Shown here: piece after piece, positions 56,632-64,000 of the stretch
Layout of the letters: every line of letters starts with the position of its first letter
Numbering within the stretch: position 1 is the stretch's first letter
Assembly (NCBI GenBank): GCA_016721085.1
Contig: JADKJI010000015.1
Coordinates: 1 to 64,000 of the forward strand
Length of the DNA: 64,000 bases
Reading direction: 5' to 3'
Source: Chitinophagaceae bacterium
Lineage (GTDB): Bacteria > Bacteroidota > Bacteroidia > Chitinophagales > Chitinophagaceae
The notes under the pieces: generated by a model
The model's input: the letters and a program-made list of their open reading frames with translations, nothing else
Told to the model about the DNA's origin: nothing
Databases searched by the model: none
Made by a program: the position numbers and the translations under genes

Positions 56632-57207
56632 ATGACTTTTGAAAACAAGATATTGATCATAACAGCCCCATCAGGTGCAGGTAAAACATCTATCACAAAA
56701 CACTTGTTGAAAACCTTCCCGCAATTATCCTTTTCCATCTCTGCCGCTACCAGAGAAAAAAGAGTGCATGAAACAGATGGGGTGGATTATTATTTTATAA
56801 GTCCTGCCGATTTCCAACAGAAGATCCGCGATAATGAATTCATAGAATGGGAAATGGTATATGAAGGAACATATTACGGTACATTAAAAAGTGAATTACA
56901 ACGCATCTGGAGCCGTCAGCAGTTACCGGTGCTCGATATAGATGTAAAAGGGGCTATCCATGTTCAGCAACAATATCCTGGTGGCTGCCTATCCCTATTC
57001 ATAGAACCCCCTTCCATTGATGAATTGAAGCGACGTTTGATGAGCCGGGGCACCGAAACTGAGGAAACATTGCAGGCCAGGGTCAATAAAGCAGCCTATG
57101 AAATCTCCTTTAAACAGCATTTCGACCGGATTATCGTAAACGACGACCTTTCCAGGGCCTGTCAGGAGGCAGAAGCTATCATTCGTTCGTTTATTGGACT
57201 TCCATAG
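56632..57207 (+). CDS. gmk: Guanylate kinase
   Basis: Gmk phosphorylates GMP to GDP. ATG at 56632 (MTFENKILIITAPSGAGKTSITKHLL) has the P-loop at residues 12-19. Other motifs: SISAATREKRVHETDGVDYYF, EFIEWEMVYEGTYYGT, LDIDVKGAIHV. Length is 191. The longer upstream frame is rejected as it reads through an intergenic repeat. Confidence 0.94.
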   Translation: MTFENKILIITAPSGAGKTSITKHLLKTFPQLSFSISAATREKRVHETDGVDYYFISPADFQQKIRDNEFIEWEMVYEGTYYGTLKSELQRIWSRQQLPVLDIDVKGAIHVQQQYPGGCLSLFIEPPSIDELKRRLMSRGTETEETLQARVNKAAYEISFKQHFDRIIVNDDLSRACQEAEAIIRSFIGLP

Positions 57208-57245
57208 GACATTACCCGCCTCTTTTGTACATTCGTACTTCGATT

Positions 57246-58526
57246 ATGAACACCATTATCCTTATTACGGTAATATTCTCTGTCCTGATGATGGCCTTTT
57301 ACTCAGGAATTGAAGTAGCCTTTGTTTCTGCCAACCGCTTAAATGTGGAGTTGAAGAAAAAACAGGGAGCTGCCAGCGGCATACTTTTGTCAAGGCTTTT
57401 CGAACATCCTTCGCGTTTTATTGGCGTTATCATCATAGGGTACAACCTCTTTTTGGTTTCCTTCATACTGTTGGTTAGTACCTTCTGGAATATCTTGCTT
57501 GAAACCCCATGGGTGAAAAGTTGGCTCGATTCAAATGCTAAAGTTCCTTTACGGGTTATTCTGGAAATTCTTTTATCAGTAGGCGCAGTTATTCTTTTGG
57601 GCGATTTTATCCCTAAAGCAATTTTCAGGGCCAAAGCGGATACCCTTTTACTAATGTCGGCCAGAAGTGGTTTGCTGGGATTGAGCGACAGGATTTTCTG
57701 GCCAGTAGCCCAGTTATTTATCAGCATCTCCACCTGGATTCTGGATATCATTTTCAATGTGCGGATAGACAAGAAAAAAGAACCCTTTTCCCGGGCCGAC
57801 CTGGAGCATTTCTTCCAGCAGGGAGGCGATTTCAACAATAACAATCAGGATCTCAATACAGAGCTGTTCGAGGCGGCATTGTTGCTACCCAAGGTAAAAG
57901 TTAGAGAGTGTTTGGTACCCAGGAAAGAGATAGAAGCAGTGGATCTCAGCACCTCTATGGAGGCAATCAGGAATAAAATGATTGAAACCAAATTGAGTAA
58001 ACTGGTGGTATTTGATAATAATATCGATCATATTGTTGGGTATATCCATCAGCTCGACCTTTTCAAAAACCCTAACCAGATAAAAGATATTCTGCTTCCA
58101 ATACCTGCAGTACCTGAAAGTATGAGTGCCAGTGATTTGATAAGAAGGTTCACAAAAGAGAGAAAAAGCATTGCCTGGGTGGTAGATGAATTTGGTGGAA
58201 CAGCAGGTATTGTTACCATGGAAGACCTACTGGAAGAAATTTTCGGTGAAATAAGGGATGAATATGATGTTGAAGAGTTTGAAGAGAAAAAAATCTCTGA
58301 TACTGAATATATATTTTCAGGAAGACTGGAACTGGATTATCTGAAAGAAAAATATGGCTTGATTTTCCCGGAAAACGACTCAGAAACATTATCCGGATTA
58401 ATCATACACCAACATGAAACCATTCCCAAACTAAAGGAAAGGATCATAATCGGTGATTATGAATTCGAAGTGATGAATGTTAGTGATACAAGGATTGAAA
58501 TGGTTCGCTTAAAGTTGTTAAGTTGA
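57246..58526 (+). CDS. Hemolysin/CNNM-CorC family membrane protein
   Basis: Order of parts: a DUF21 membrane domain (four helices, residues 1-170; AFYSGIEVAFVSANRLNVELKKKQG), two CBS domains (VRECLVPRKEIEAVDLS, IAWVVDEFGGTAGIVTMEDLLEEIFGEIRDEYD) and a C-terminal CorC_HlyC domain (YIFSGRLELDYLKEKYGL). Members act in Mg2+/Co2+ transport; the Bacteroidota GldE gliding protein belongs to the same fold group, and I cannot exclude that identity. ATG at 57246 is preferred. Same strand as gmk, 38 bases apart. Confidence 0.85.
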   Translation: MNTIILITVIFSVLMMAFYSGIEVAFVSANRLNVELKKKQGAASGILLSRLFEHPSRFIGVIIIGYNLFLVSFILLVSTFWNILLETPWVKSWLDSNAKVPLRVILEILLSVGAVILLGDFIPKAIFRAKADTLLLMSARSGLLGLSDRIFWPVAQLFISISTWILDIIFNVRIDKKKEPFSRADLEHFFQQGGDFNNNNQDLNTELFEAALLLPKVKVRECLVPRKEIEAVDLSTSMEAIRNKMIETKLSKLVVFDNNIDHIVGYIHQLDLFKNPNQIKDILLPIPAVPESMSASDLIRRFTKERKSIAWVVDEFGGTAGIVTMEDLLEEIFGEIRDEYDVEEFEEKKISDTEYIFSGRLELDYLKEKYGLIFPENDSETLSGLIIHQHETIPKLKERIIIGDYEFEVMNVSDTRIEMVRLKLLS

Positions 58527-58587
58527 TATTTTTAGCCGTTAACCATCCATTACAAGGCTTTCTTTTCATTCCCCGCACGAATACCCT

Positions 58588-58595
58588 TAAATTTG
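58588..58595 (+). promoter_or_regulatory. -7 box for tatC (TAAATTTG)
   Basis: TAAATTTG matches TAnnTTTG, 19 bases before the tatC ATG. The -33 region is weak. Confidence 0.45.
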
Positions 58596-58614
58596 CTCCA
58601 CTTTAAAATGTACC

Positions 58615-59466
58615 ATGGCCCTATCGTTTTTAAGTAAGAGAAGTGGAGAAAAGACAGAGATGAGTTTTATAGACCATCTCGAAGAACTGCGTTGGCATCT
58701 CATGCGCATGGTAATTGCCGTGCTTACCATGGCCATGCTCATTTTCGCTTTTCAGGATGAGGTTTTTGACAAAGTGATACTCGGCCCTCTCAGTAAAGAC
58801 TTTGTAAGCTATATAGCCCTTTGTAATTTCAGTAACTGGATTGGGATGGGTAATGCAATCTGTATGCCTCCTCCGAATGTAAACCTGCAGGCTACGGCAT
58901 TTGGTACACAGTTCATATCCAGTATCTCAATTGCTTTTATTGGTGGATTTATCGCTGCTTTCCCTTACCTGTTCTGGGAGGTTTGGCGTTTTATTAAACC
59001 CGCATTGAGTGATAAGGAAAGAAAATCGGCCCGTGGCGCTATTTTCTGGGTATCCCTTTTCTTTTTCAGTGGCGCCGGTTTTGGCTACTTCATCCTGGCT
59101 CCATTCACCTTCAGCTTCCTCTCCAATTTCACATTAGGTACACAGCATATCATAAAGACCATTCCAACTCTGGATGACTATATCGATAATCTTACCAACG
59201 TAACACTTGGTGCAGGATTAGCATTCCAACTTCCTGTTGTATCCTATGTATTATCCAAGATAGGACTCATTACTCCGAAATTCCTACGCACTTACCGCAA
59301 ATTCGCAGTGGTAGCGATACTTGTAGTGGCAGCTATTATCACACCTTCACCCGACTGGATGAGCCAGATGATTGTGTTCCTGCCATTGTTCTTTTTGTAT
59401 GAACTGGGTATCCTTATTTCTGCTCGTATTTACAAACAGAAACAGAAAGAAGAAAACTGGGATTAA
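58615..59466 (+). CDS. tatC: Twin-arginine translocase subunit TatC
   Basis: TatC binds Tat signal peptides and moves folded proteins over the inner membrane. It has six helices and the conserved MSFIDHLEELRWHLMR start, FIGGFIAAFPYLFWEVWRFIKPAL, and ITPSPDWMSQMIVFLPLFFLYELGI. Length 283; the first periplasmic loop (SKDFVSYIALCNFSNWIGMGN) is longer than in E. coli, as usual in Bacteroidota. The Gfo/Idh protein at 32.4 kb carries a Tat signal and is a likely client. Confidence 0.95.
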   Translation: MALSFLSKRSGEKTEMSFIDHLEELRWHLMRMVIAVLTMAMLIFAFQDEVFDKVILGPLSKDFVSYIALCNFSNWIGMGNAICMPPPNVNLQATAFGTQFISSISIAFIGGFIAAFPYLFWEVWRFIKPALSDKERKSARGAIFWVSLFFFSGAGFGYFILAPFTFSFLSNFTLGTQHIIKTIPTLDDYIDNLTNVTLGAGLAFQLPVVSYVLSKIGLITPKFLRTYRKFAVVAILVVAAIITPSPDWMSQMIVFLPLFFLYELGILISARIYKQKQKEENWD

Positions 59467-59537
59467 TACCAAAGGGTAAATCAATTTCCACTTTACCAAT
59501 CTGAAATGTAATTTTACAGCCTACAAATTCTGTAATT

Positions 59538-59996
59538 ATGTCTTACGTTTTCGACAAAGCTTTACCTATTGCCATTGGTGCGGATCATGCTGCTTTTGAT
59601 TATAAAAAAGAGCTGATTGCCTGGCTTACCCAAAAAGGATATGTTGTAGCCGACAAAGGTCTTTATGAAAACGTATCTGTCGATTATCCAGACTATGCCC
59701 ATCCGGTTGCTACAATGGTAGAAAATGGGGAAGCCACCTTCGGCATCCTTCTCTGCGGGAGCGCCAATGGGGTTTGTATGACCGCCAATAAACACAAAGG
59801 CATCCGCGCCGGCCTCAGCTTCCAAACAGATGTAGCCCGCCTAATCCGCCAGCATAACGACGCTAATATCATCTGTCTTCCCGCCCGATTCATTGCTCTT
59901 GAGCAGGCCAAACAAATGGTCGAGATTTTTATGGAAACAGCGTTTGAGGGGGGGAGGCATAAAACTCGCGTAGATAAAATTTCAGCAGGCTGTTAA
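59538..59996 (+). CDS. rpiB: Ribose 5-phosphate isomerase B
   Basis: RpiB interconverts ribose 5-phosphate and ribulose 5-phosphate. Motifs: IAIGADHAAFDYKKEL, VDYPDYAHPVA, and the active loop LLCGSANGVCMTANKHKGIRAG with Cys73. The last part has HNDANIICLPARFI and a conserved GGRHKTRVDKI. Length 152 is normal. Confidence 0.93.
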   Translation: MSYVFDKALPIAIGADHAAFDYKKELIAWLTQKGYVVADKGLYENVSVDYPDYAHPVATMVENGEATFGILLCGSANGVCMTANKHKGIRAGLSFQTDVARLIRQHNDANIICLPARFIALEQAKQMVEIFMETAFEGGRHKTRVDKISAGC

Positions 59997-60086
59997 GTAG
60001 TTCCAGGAGTTCAAGGGGTTCCAGAGGTTCATACGAGTTGGTAGCTTTCCTTTATTGGGGGTTTAAAGGTTTTAGGTTTAAGGGTT

Positions 60087-60434
60087 GTTTTGGGTGTGAC
60101 CGATGAATGGTTATCTTAAAGTCTTAAGAAGGTTTAAGGGTTTAAGAGTTTAAGGTTTTGGGTGTAGCACCGAAATAAATGGCTATCTTAAAGCTCCAAA
60201 AGTTGATACTTTATTGATAGTCAATCTGTAAGAAATCATTCCAAATAAAAGAAAACACATTTCTGTTCTCTTAATTAGCCTTTAGCTCTAAACTTAAAGC
60301 CTTCAGCAAAAAAGCATCCAGTATTCAGCATATAACCTTCATTTTCAATCACTTACACAGACACATTTCTGTTCTCAGCTCAAGCTTTAGGCCCTAAGCC
60401 TTAAGCCTTTGGCAAAAAGCATCAAGCTTCCAGC
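60087..60434. repeat. Two pairs of direct repeats in a gene-free stretch
   Basis: The 520-base gap after rpiB holds no gene. Pair 1: gttttgggtgt...tatcttaaag at 60087-60121 and 60155-60193. Pair 2: about 75 bases starting acacatttctgttctc at 60255-60329 and 60361-60434, each ending in aaaaagcatc...cagc. Within the second unit, tttaggccctaagcctta can fold on itself. The 5' end (60000-60033) carries ttccaggagttcaaggggtt words. Confidence 0.6.
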
Positions 60435-60518
60435 TTTTTTTCAAGTTCCATTAAACCTCAAAGGCACTTTCCGGTCTTTATATCCGTTGTATTTAATTAT
60501 TAAAAAAAGCACCGTTTT

Positions 60519-60968
60519 ATGAAAGCACAAAAAACCTTGAAAGTATCCCTTTTTGCTCTTGGATTAACCTTATCCAGTCTTGCTATTACAGCTCAAACTA
60601 CTACCCAAACACCTCCTGCTAAAGTCAATAAAGACAAGGTAGAAGACCGCAGGGACCGTCGTGAAGATGTTCGCGACAAGAAAGAAGACAAACATGATCG
60701 TCGTGAGAATGTTCGTGATAAGAGAGAAGACAAAAGAGACCGTAAAGAAGATGTCCGTGATAAAAGAGAAGACGTTCGTGATGCCAAACATGATGGCGGC
60801 AAACGTGATGTAGCAGAAGACAAACGCGACAAACGTGAAGATGTTCGCGATAGCAAAGAAGATAAGCGTGACAAGAAAGAAGACGTTCGTGATCGTAAAG
60901 AGAACAAACGTGATAGAAAAGAGGATGTTCGTGACCGTAAGGAGAATCGGAGAGATAGGAGGAATTGA
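60519..60968 (+). CDS. Secreted protein with charged heptad repeats (EDVRDxK)
   Basis: The signal peptide (LKVSLFALGLTLSSLAITAQ) is followed by a Thr/Pro linker and about 110 residues of almost only Lys, Arg, Asp and Glu in a seven-residue rhythm: EDVRDKK, EDKHDRR, ENVRDKR, EDKRDRK, EDVRDKR. One Gly break (HDGGKRD) divides the block. The i to i+4 acid/base pattern predicts a single stable alpha helix or a coiled coil. No domain is recognised; a periplasmic spacer or ion- or surface-binding role is possible, but unsupported. Confidence 0.75.
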   Translation: MKAQKTLKVSLFALGLTLSSLAITAQTTTQTPPAKVNKDKVEDRRDRREDVRDKKEDKHDRRENVRDKREDKRDRKEDVRDKREDVRDAKHDGGKRDVAEDKRDKREDVRDSKEDKRDKKEDVRDRKENKRDRKEDVRDRKENRRDRRN

Positions 60969-61160
60969 GTCGGGAGTCTTTAGTCGGGAGTCGGGAGTCA
61001 AGTCCGGAAGTCGGGAAGACCGGAAGTCCGTGGCGTTTGATTGCTTGAGAGTCTGAATTTTGAGTCCGGAAGAAAATACAAATACAAGTTGAGAAGTATT
61101 TACCGCTTTTACCGCTTTCCCGGCAAAAAAAAGAGCACCTCTGAAAGCACAAAAAAGAAA

Positions 61161-61207
61161 AAAGTCCGAAATGTTTGAGATGATAGTATCTCTGCATTTC
61201 GGACTTT
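61161..61207 (+). terminator. Long hairpin inside the 61 kb element
   Basis: Stem aaagtccgaaatg/catttcggacttt (61161-61173 with 61195-61207), inner gagat/atctc pairing, followed by aattttta on the plus strand. It could end transcripts from either side. Confidence 0.7.
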
Positions 61208-61250
61208 AATTTTTATAGGAAGAATATATATAGCACCCGGGCTACTTAAG

Positions 61251-61298
61251 CCCCGGGTTATCACCCGGGGTCATTATTATTCAACCCCTTCGGGGTTG
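61251..61298. repeat. REP-like double hairpin inside the 61 kb element
   Basis: ccccgggt-tatc-acccgggg (61251-61270) then tcattattatt then caacccc-ttc-ggggttg (61282-61298). Same layout as the units at 1640-1885, 60 kb away. Confidence 0.8.
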
Positions 61299-61464
61299 GG
61301 GGTAGTGTCCTAATAAACATTGGCTTCATTCGCCTTTCCCCCTACTTCCCTACTTCCCTACCCTACTACCTAACTTCCCTACTTGTATTTGTATTTTCTT
61401 CCGGACTTAAAATTCAGTCTCTCTAACAATCAAACGCCACGGACTTCCGGTCTTCCGGACTGTA

Positions 61465-62439
61465 TTACCACCCAAGTATCCACGCAAAAATCAACGGCGC
61501 CACAATAGTAGCATCACTCTCTACAATGAACTTTGGCGTATTGATATCGAGTTTACCCCATGTGATTTTTTCGTTTGGAACGGCACCTGAATAGGAACCA
61601 TATGAAGTTGTGGAATCACTGATCTGGCAGAAATAGCTCCAGAAAGGAACATCATGCCACTCAAGGTCTTGGTACATCATTGGAACCACACAGATCGGGA
61701 AGTCACCTGCAATACCACCACCGATCTGGAAGAATCCTACTCCTTTACCAGATGAATTAGCACGGTACCACTCGGTTAACCATACCATATATTCAATACC
61801 ACTTTTTACAGTAGAGGCTTTCAATTCATTCTTGATAACATAACTGGCAAAAATGTTACCGGTTGTGCTGTCCTCCCATCCTGGTACTACAATCGGGATA
61901 TTCTTTTCAGCAGCAGCAATGATCCAGCTGTCTTTTGGATCGATTTCATAGTACTGTTTCAGGTCTCCGCTCAAAACTACTTTGTAAAGGAATTCATGCG
62001 GAAAATAGCGTTCGCCATTTGCTTCGGCATCTTTCCATTGTTTAACGAGATGCTTCTGCAATCTTCGGAAAGCTTCTTCTTCCGGAATACAAGTATCGGT
62101 TACACGATTGAAGTGGTTTTCTAGCAAATCCCATTCGTCTTGTGGTGTAAGGTCGCGGTAATTAGGAACTCTCTTGTAATGAGAGTGTGCCACCAGGTTC
62201 ATCACATCTTCTTCCAGATTGGCACCGGTACAACTGATGATGGCGATCTTATCCTGACGAATCATTTCGGCCAGGGAAATGCCTAATTCAGCGGTACTCA
62301 TGGCTCCGGCAAGGGTAACCATCATTTTACCACCTTCGTTCAAATGGGTTTCGTAGCCTTTAGCAGCATCCACCAGCGCGGCAGCATTAAAATGGCGATA
62401 ATGATGCTGAATGAAATGAGAAATGGGTCCTTTATTCAT
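61465..62439 (-). CDS. Deoxyhypusine synthase-like protein
   Basis: The protein aligns in style with the deoxyhypusine synthase fold: MVTLAGAMSTAELGISLAEMIR, AIISCTGANLEEDVMNL, IPIVVPGWEDSTTGNIF, GGGIAGDFPI and the end motif EKITWGKLDINTPKFIVESDATIVAPL, where Lys296 matches the catalytic lysine of the eukaryotic enzyme. Bacteria lack eIF5A, so the substrate must differ; some bacterial relatives make homospermidine from putrescine or spermidine with NAD+. Length is 324. No polyamine gene is adjacent. Confidence 0.85.
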   Translation of the reverse strand: MNKGPISHFIQHHYRHFNAAALVDAAKGYETHLNEGGKMMVTLAGAMSTAELGISLAEMIRQDKIAIISCTGANLEEDVMNLVAHSHYKRVPNYRDLTPQDEWDLLENHFNRVTDTCIPEEEAFRRLQKHLVKQWKDAEANGERYFPHEFLYKVVLSGDLKQYYEIDPKDSWIIAAAEKNIPIVVPGWEDSTTGNIFASYVIKNELKASTVKSGIEYMVWLTEWYRANSSGKGVGFFQIGGGIAGDFPICVVPMMYQDLEWHDVPFWSYFCQISDSTTSYGSYSGAVPNEKITWGKLDINTPKFIVESDATIVAPLIFAWILGW

Positions 62440-62527
62440 TTTTAATAGAATTTAATACCCCGCCTTCAGATCTTTCGGCAGAAGGCGGAAAGAGACGCTG
62501 CGGACAATGGGGCAAAAGTAGGAAAGC

Positions 62528-62749
62528 AATTTGAAAATTTGGGAATTTGAAGATTTGAAAATGTGAAGAATGCCAATTTGAAAATGTGGAAATTTGAAGA
62601 TTTGAAAATTGAACAATTAGGAAATACAAATGAGGAAACTCCAGGGTAATACAATTTAAATAATTAATCATTGGACTAGCCCGCCGTTTCATTTCCACAT
62701 TTTCTAATTTCCACATCTTCACATTCTCGAATTTGCACATTTTCAAATT
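62528..62749. repeat. Long inverted repeat ('tttgaaaatgtgg' family, copy 3)
   Basis: Left part 62528-62630 (aatttgaaaatttggg, aatgtggaaatttgaag) and right part 62686-62749 (gtttcatttccacattttct...cacattttcaaatt) are imperfect reverse complements. It lies between the minus-strand PepSY-like gene and the deoxyhypusine-synthase-like gene in a 396-base gap that has no gene. Confidence 0.7.
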
Positions 62750-62835
62750 AAAAAAAGCCTCCCCGCTTTCGCAGAAAGACTTTCTTTCCAACTAAAACCA
62801 ACTAGAGAAAACTATTGCTGCTCTTTAACTACTGC

Positions 62836-63285
62836 TTATTCGAGTTCTTTTCTTTCTTTTTTATAAACTTCCCAGCTTGATGCATCTGAAGATTTCAACA
62901 CAATTCTTGTGTCGGCATTTTCGATGGTAACATAATAACTGGTTTCATTGCCTGTGGCCATTTCGAAAAGATCGGTGATCCAGAAATCGTTATAATCTTT
63001 TTTCAGGTCGTTCAACAAATTGATTGGCAATTGGCTTGATACGATATTGCGCGACATAGCCAGTTTTTCACCATTCGATGTGTAATATGCGAACATCACT
63101 TGTCCGTTGATAGTGAAAGTAACTTTAGAGAACTCTCTTCCATTATCCCACTTTACATCTTTTGCATTGTTGAACTCTTTCGAGAAGGAATTTGAAGCTT
63201 TCTGATTCACACCTTCATTGTTGTTGGCAAAGCTGCTTACTCCAAGAACTAAAAGGAGGGCTACACTTAAAATTGTCTTTTTCAT
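62836..63285 (-). CDS. Small secreted PepSY-like protein (copy 1)
   Basis: Signal peptide MKKTILSVALLLVLGVSSFA; mature part of about 129 residues: SFSKEFNNAKDVKWDNGREFSKVTFTINGQVMFAYYTSNGEKLAMSRNI, LLNDLKKDYNDFWITDLFEMATGNETSYYVTIENADTRIVLKSS. The strand-helix pattern resembles PepSY-like/BLIP-like periplasmic domains of Bacteroidota. The function is unknown. It shares the frame KEF..AK.V.W and ..GNETSYYV with the next gene. Confidence 0.72.
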   Translation of the reverse strand: MKKTILSVALLLVLGVSSFANNNEGVNQKASNSFSKEFNNAKDVKWDNGREFSKVTFTINGQVMFAYYTSNGEKLAMSRNIVSSQLPINLLNDLKKDYNDFWITDLFEMATGNETSYYVTIENADTRIVLKSSDASSWEVYKKERKELE

Positions 63286-63364
63286 CTTACTATTTATTTT
63301 TTTAATGTTTTATAGTTTTTCTTATGCTATATCTGACGCAGATGGATCGAAAATGTTACAAGGA

Positions 63365-63817
63365 TTATTTATTTATTTTCGATTTCTTTAAAACCGCTGT
63401 GCTACCATCATAATATGCCTGCACATATAATTGCTTTTCATCATCTTGCAGTTTCACTATATAACTGGTTTCATTTCCAGTTACAAATTCAATCACTTCC
63501 ACTACGCTTTGTTTTTTGTATTTCTCTGTAATCGCTTTGCTTACAAGCATTGGGAGCGATTCCTGTTTAACAAAACGTCCGGTAGCTAATAACTGACCAT
63601 CTTTGTCGAAATAAGCATTCAGCCTTACATTATTAAGGACAAAAGTGGCGTGATACAGGTCTTTTTCATTGAAAGACTCCCAGTTAACATACTGAGCTCC
63701 TGCGAATTCTTTTTCAAACGACTGGCGAATTTGTTTTGAAATTTTTTCATTTCCAGTTGCAAAAGCGGCGCCTGAAAAGGCGATGGCGAATAAGGCCGAC
63801 ACAAAAATCTTTTTCAT
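63365..63817 (-). CDS. Small secreted PepSY-like protein (copy 2)
   Basis: Signal peptide MKKIFVSALFAIAFSGAAFA; mature part: IRQSFEKEFAGAQYVNWESFNEKDLYHATFVLNNVRLNAYFDKDGQLLATGRFV, ITEKYKKQSVVEVIEFVTGNETSYIVKLQDDEKQLYVQAYYDGS. It is a tandem paralogue of the gene at 62836, at about a third identity by eye, with 79 bases between them. Both are probably periplasmic or secreted. Confidence 0.72.
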   Translation of the reverse strand: MKKIFVSALFAIAFSGAAFATGNEKISKQIRQSFEKEFAGAQYVNWESFNEKDLYHATFVLNNVRLNAYFDKDGQLLATGRFVKQESLPMLVSKAITEKYKKQSVVEVIEFVTGNETSYIVKLQDDEKQLYVQAYYDGSTAVLKKSKINK

Positions 63818-64000
63818 AACTTTTTTATTTTAGATAAGGTTTAATGATACTGGTACTGATCTGAGACACAAAACAACTTCATCTGCACTGCTTCCGGAAG
63901 CGGTTTTAGGTGAACGACGGTTTTTTGCCGACGAAATACCGAAAAACAAAAACGAAGCGTTTTTTCTTCTTACCAACCCAGTATTCAAATAGCTGTCACT

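Larger units (their letters stand above)
61014..61456. repeat. Inverted repeat element with 76-base arms
   Basis: Arms at 61014-61089 and 61381-61456 are 76 bases each and near-identical reverse complements (ggaagaccggaagtccgtgg... against ...acggacttccggtcttcc), differing at about six positions. The 291-base interior holds a terminator-like hairpin and a REP-like double hairpin. The element fills the space between the charged protein gene and the convergent deoxyhypusine-synthase-like gene, ending 9 bases from the latter's stop codon. Confidence 0.85.

Noticed and set aside
60570..61197. Minus-strand open frames of 104-190 codons opposite the charged repeat gene
   Set aside because: They mirror the repetitive plus-strand gene (Arg/Asp heptads read as Ser/Leu or Val/Phe repeats), have no domain, and run into the inverted repeat.

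Overview
The window reads as chromosomal DNA from a gliding Bacteroidota bacterium, most likely family Chitinophagaceae. Evidence: gliding-motility proteins GldH and GldC, several secreted proteins with type IX secretion (T9SS) tails, BatD, DUF4290, DUF6089 and CBU_0592-type proteins, the block nadK-DUF6089-uppS-bamA-skp-skp-murI, and promoters fitting the Bacteroidota pattern TTG-N(17-23)-TAnnTTTG. I see no tRNA, rRNA, CRISPR array, prophage or intact insertion sequence.

Layout. 0-5 kb: a damaged stretch with pheS, a 3-hydroxyacyl-CoA dehydrogenase, a nucleotide-sugar/sterol-type epimerase and a carboxypeptidase-regulatory-like protein, all split by frameshifts, plus a decayed IS200-like transposase beside REP-like hairpins. 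5-10 kb: lpxD, then yicC-gldH-histidine kinase-response regulator. 10-22 kb: batD, secreted and surface proteins (one a large BNR/VPS10-type propeller with a T9SS-like tail), and a hybrid propeller histidine kinase with its LytTR regulator. 22-34 kb: an SDR, a HAD phosphatase, the CPBP-cdsA-psd phospholipid operon, dusB, small membrane proteins, an aldehyde dehydrogenase/glutathione peroxidase pair divergent from tadA, and a DUF1080/Gfo-Idh pair divergent from sodA. 34-43 kb: a Crp-family regulator, yidD-rnpA-rpmH, murI, two Skp chaperones, bamA and uppS. 43-46 kb: an accessory insert (XRE regulator, LamG/T9SS protein, large nested repeat). 46-53 kb: DUF6089, nadK, a second BamA-like barrel, a CBS protein, a hydrolase, cvpA, yqeY and gldC on the minus strand. 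53-60 kb: a T9SS cargo protein and the plus-strand run DUF4290-murA-gmk-CorC-type-tatC-rpiB. 60-64 kb: a charged repeat protein, a deoxyhypusine-synthase-like gene and two paralogous small secreted proteins.

The genes centre on building the envelope: lipid A (lpxD), phospholipid (cdsA, psd), peptidoglycan (murA, murI, uppS), outer-membrane assembly (bamA, two skp), and export (tatC, yidD, T9SS cargo). MurA carries Asp instead of Cys in its active-site loop, which predicts intrinsic fosfomycin insensitivity.

The most unusual content is between the genes. At least six families of intergenic inverted repeats occur here, often nested or fused, including a roughly 720 bp nested palindrome at 45.5-46.2 kb with arms of about 150 bp, REP-like double hairpins whose stems show compensatory changes, and a 76 bp inverted repeat enclosing a terminator and a REP-like unit at 61 kb.

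Frameshifts are dense in the first 5 kb, thin out to about 45 kb and are absent after that. They hit essential genes (pheS, bamA, lpxD), several at short base runs, so many are probably sequence errors near a contig end rather than true pseudogenes. Coordinates for broken genes span the whole recognisable coding region.
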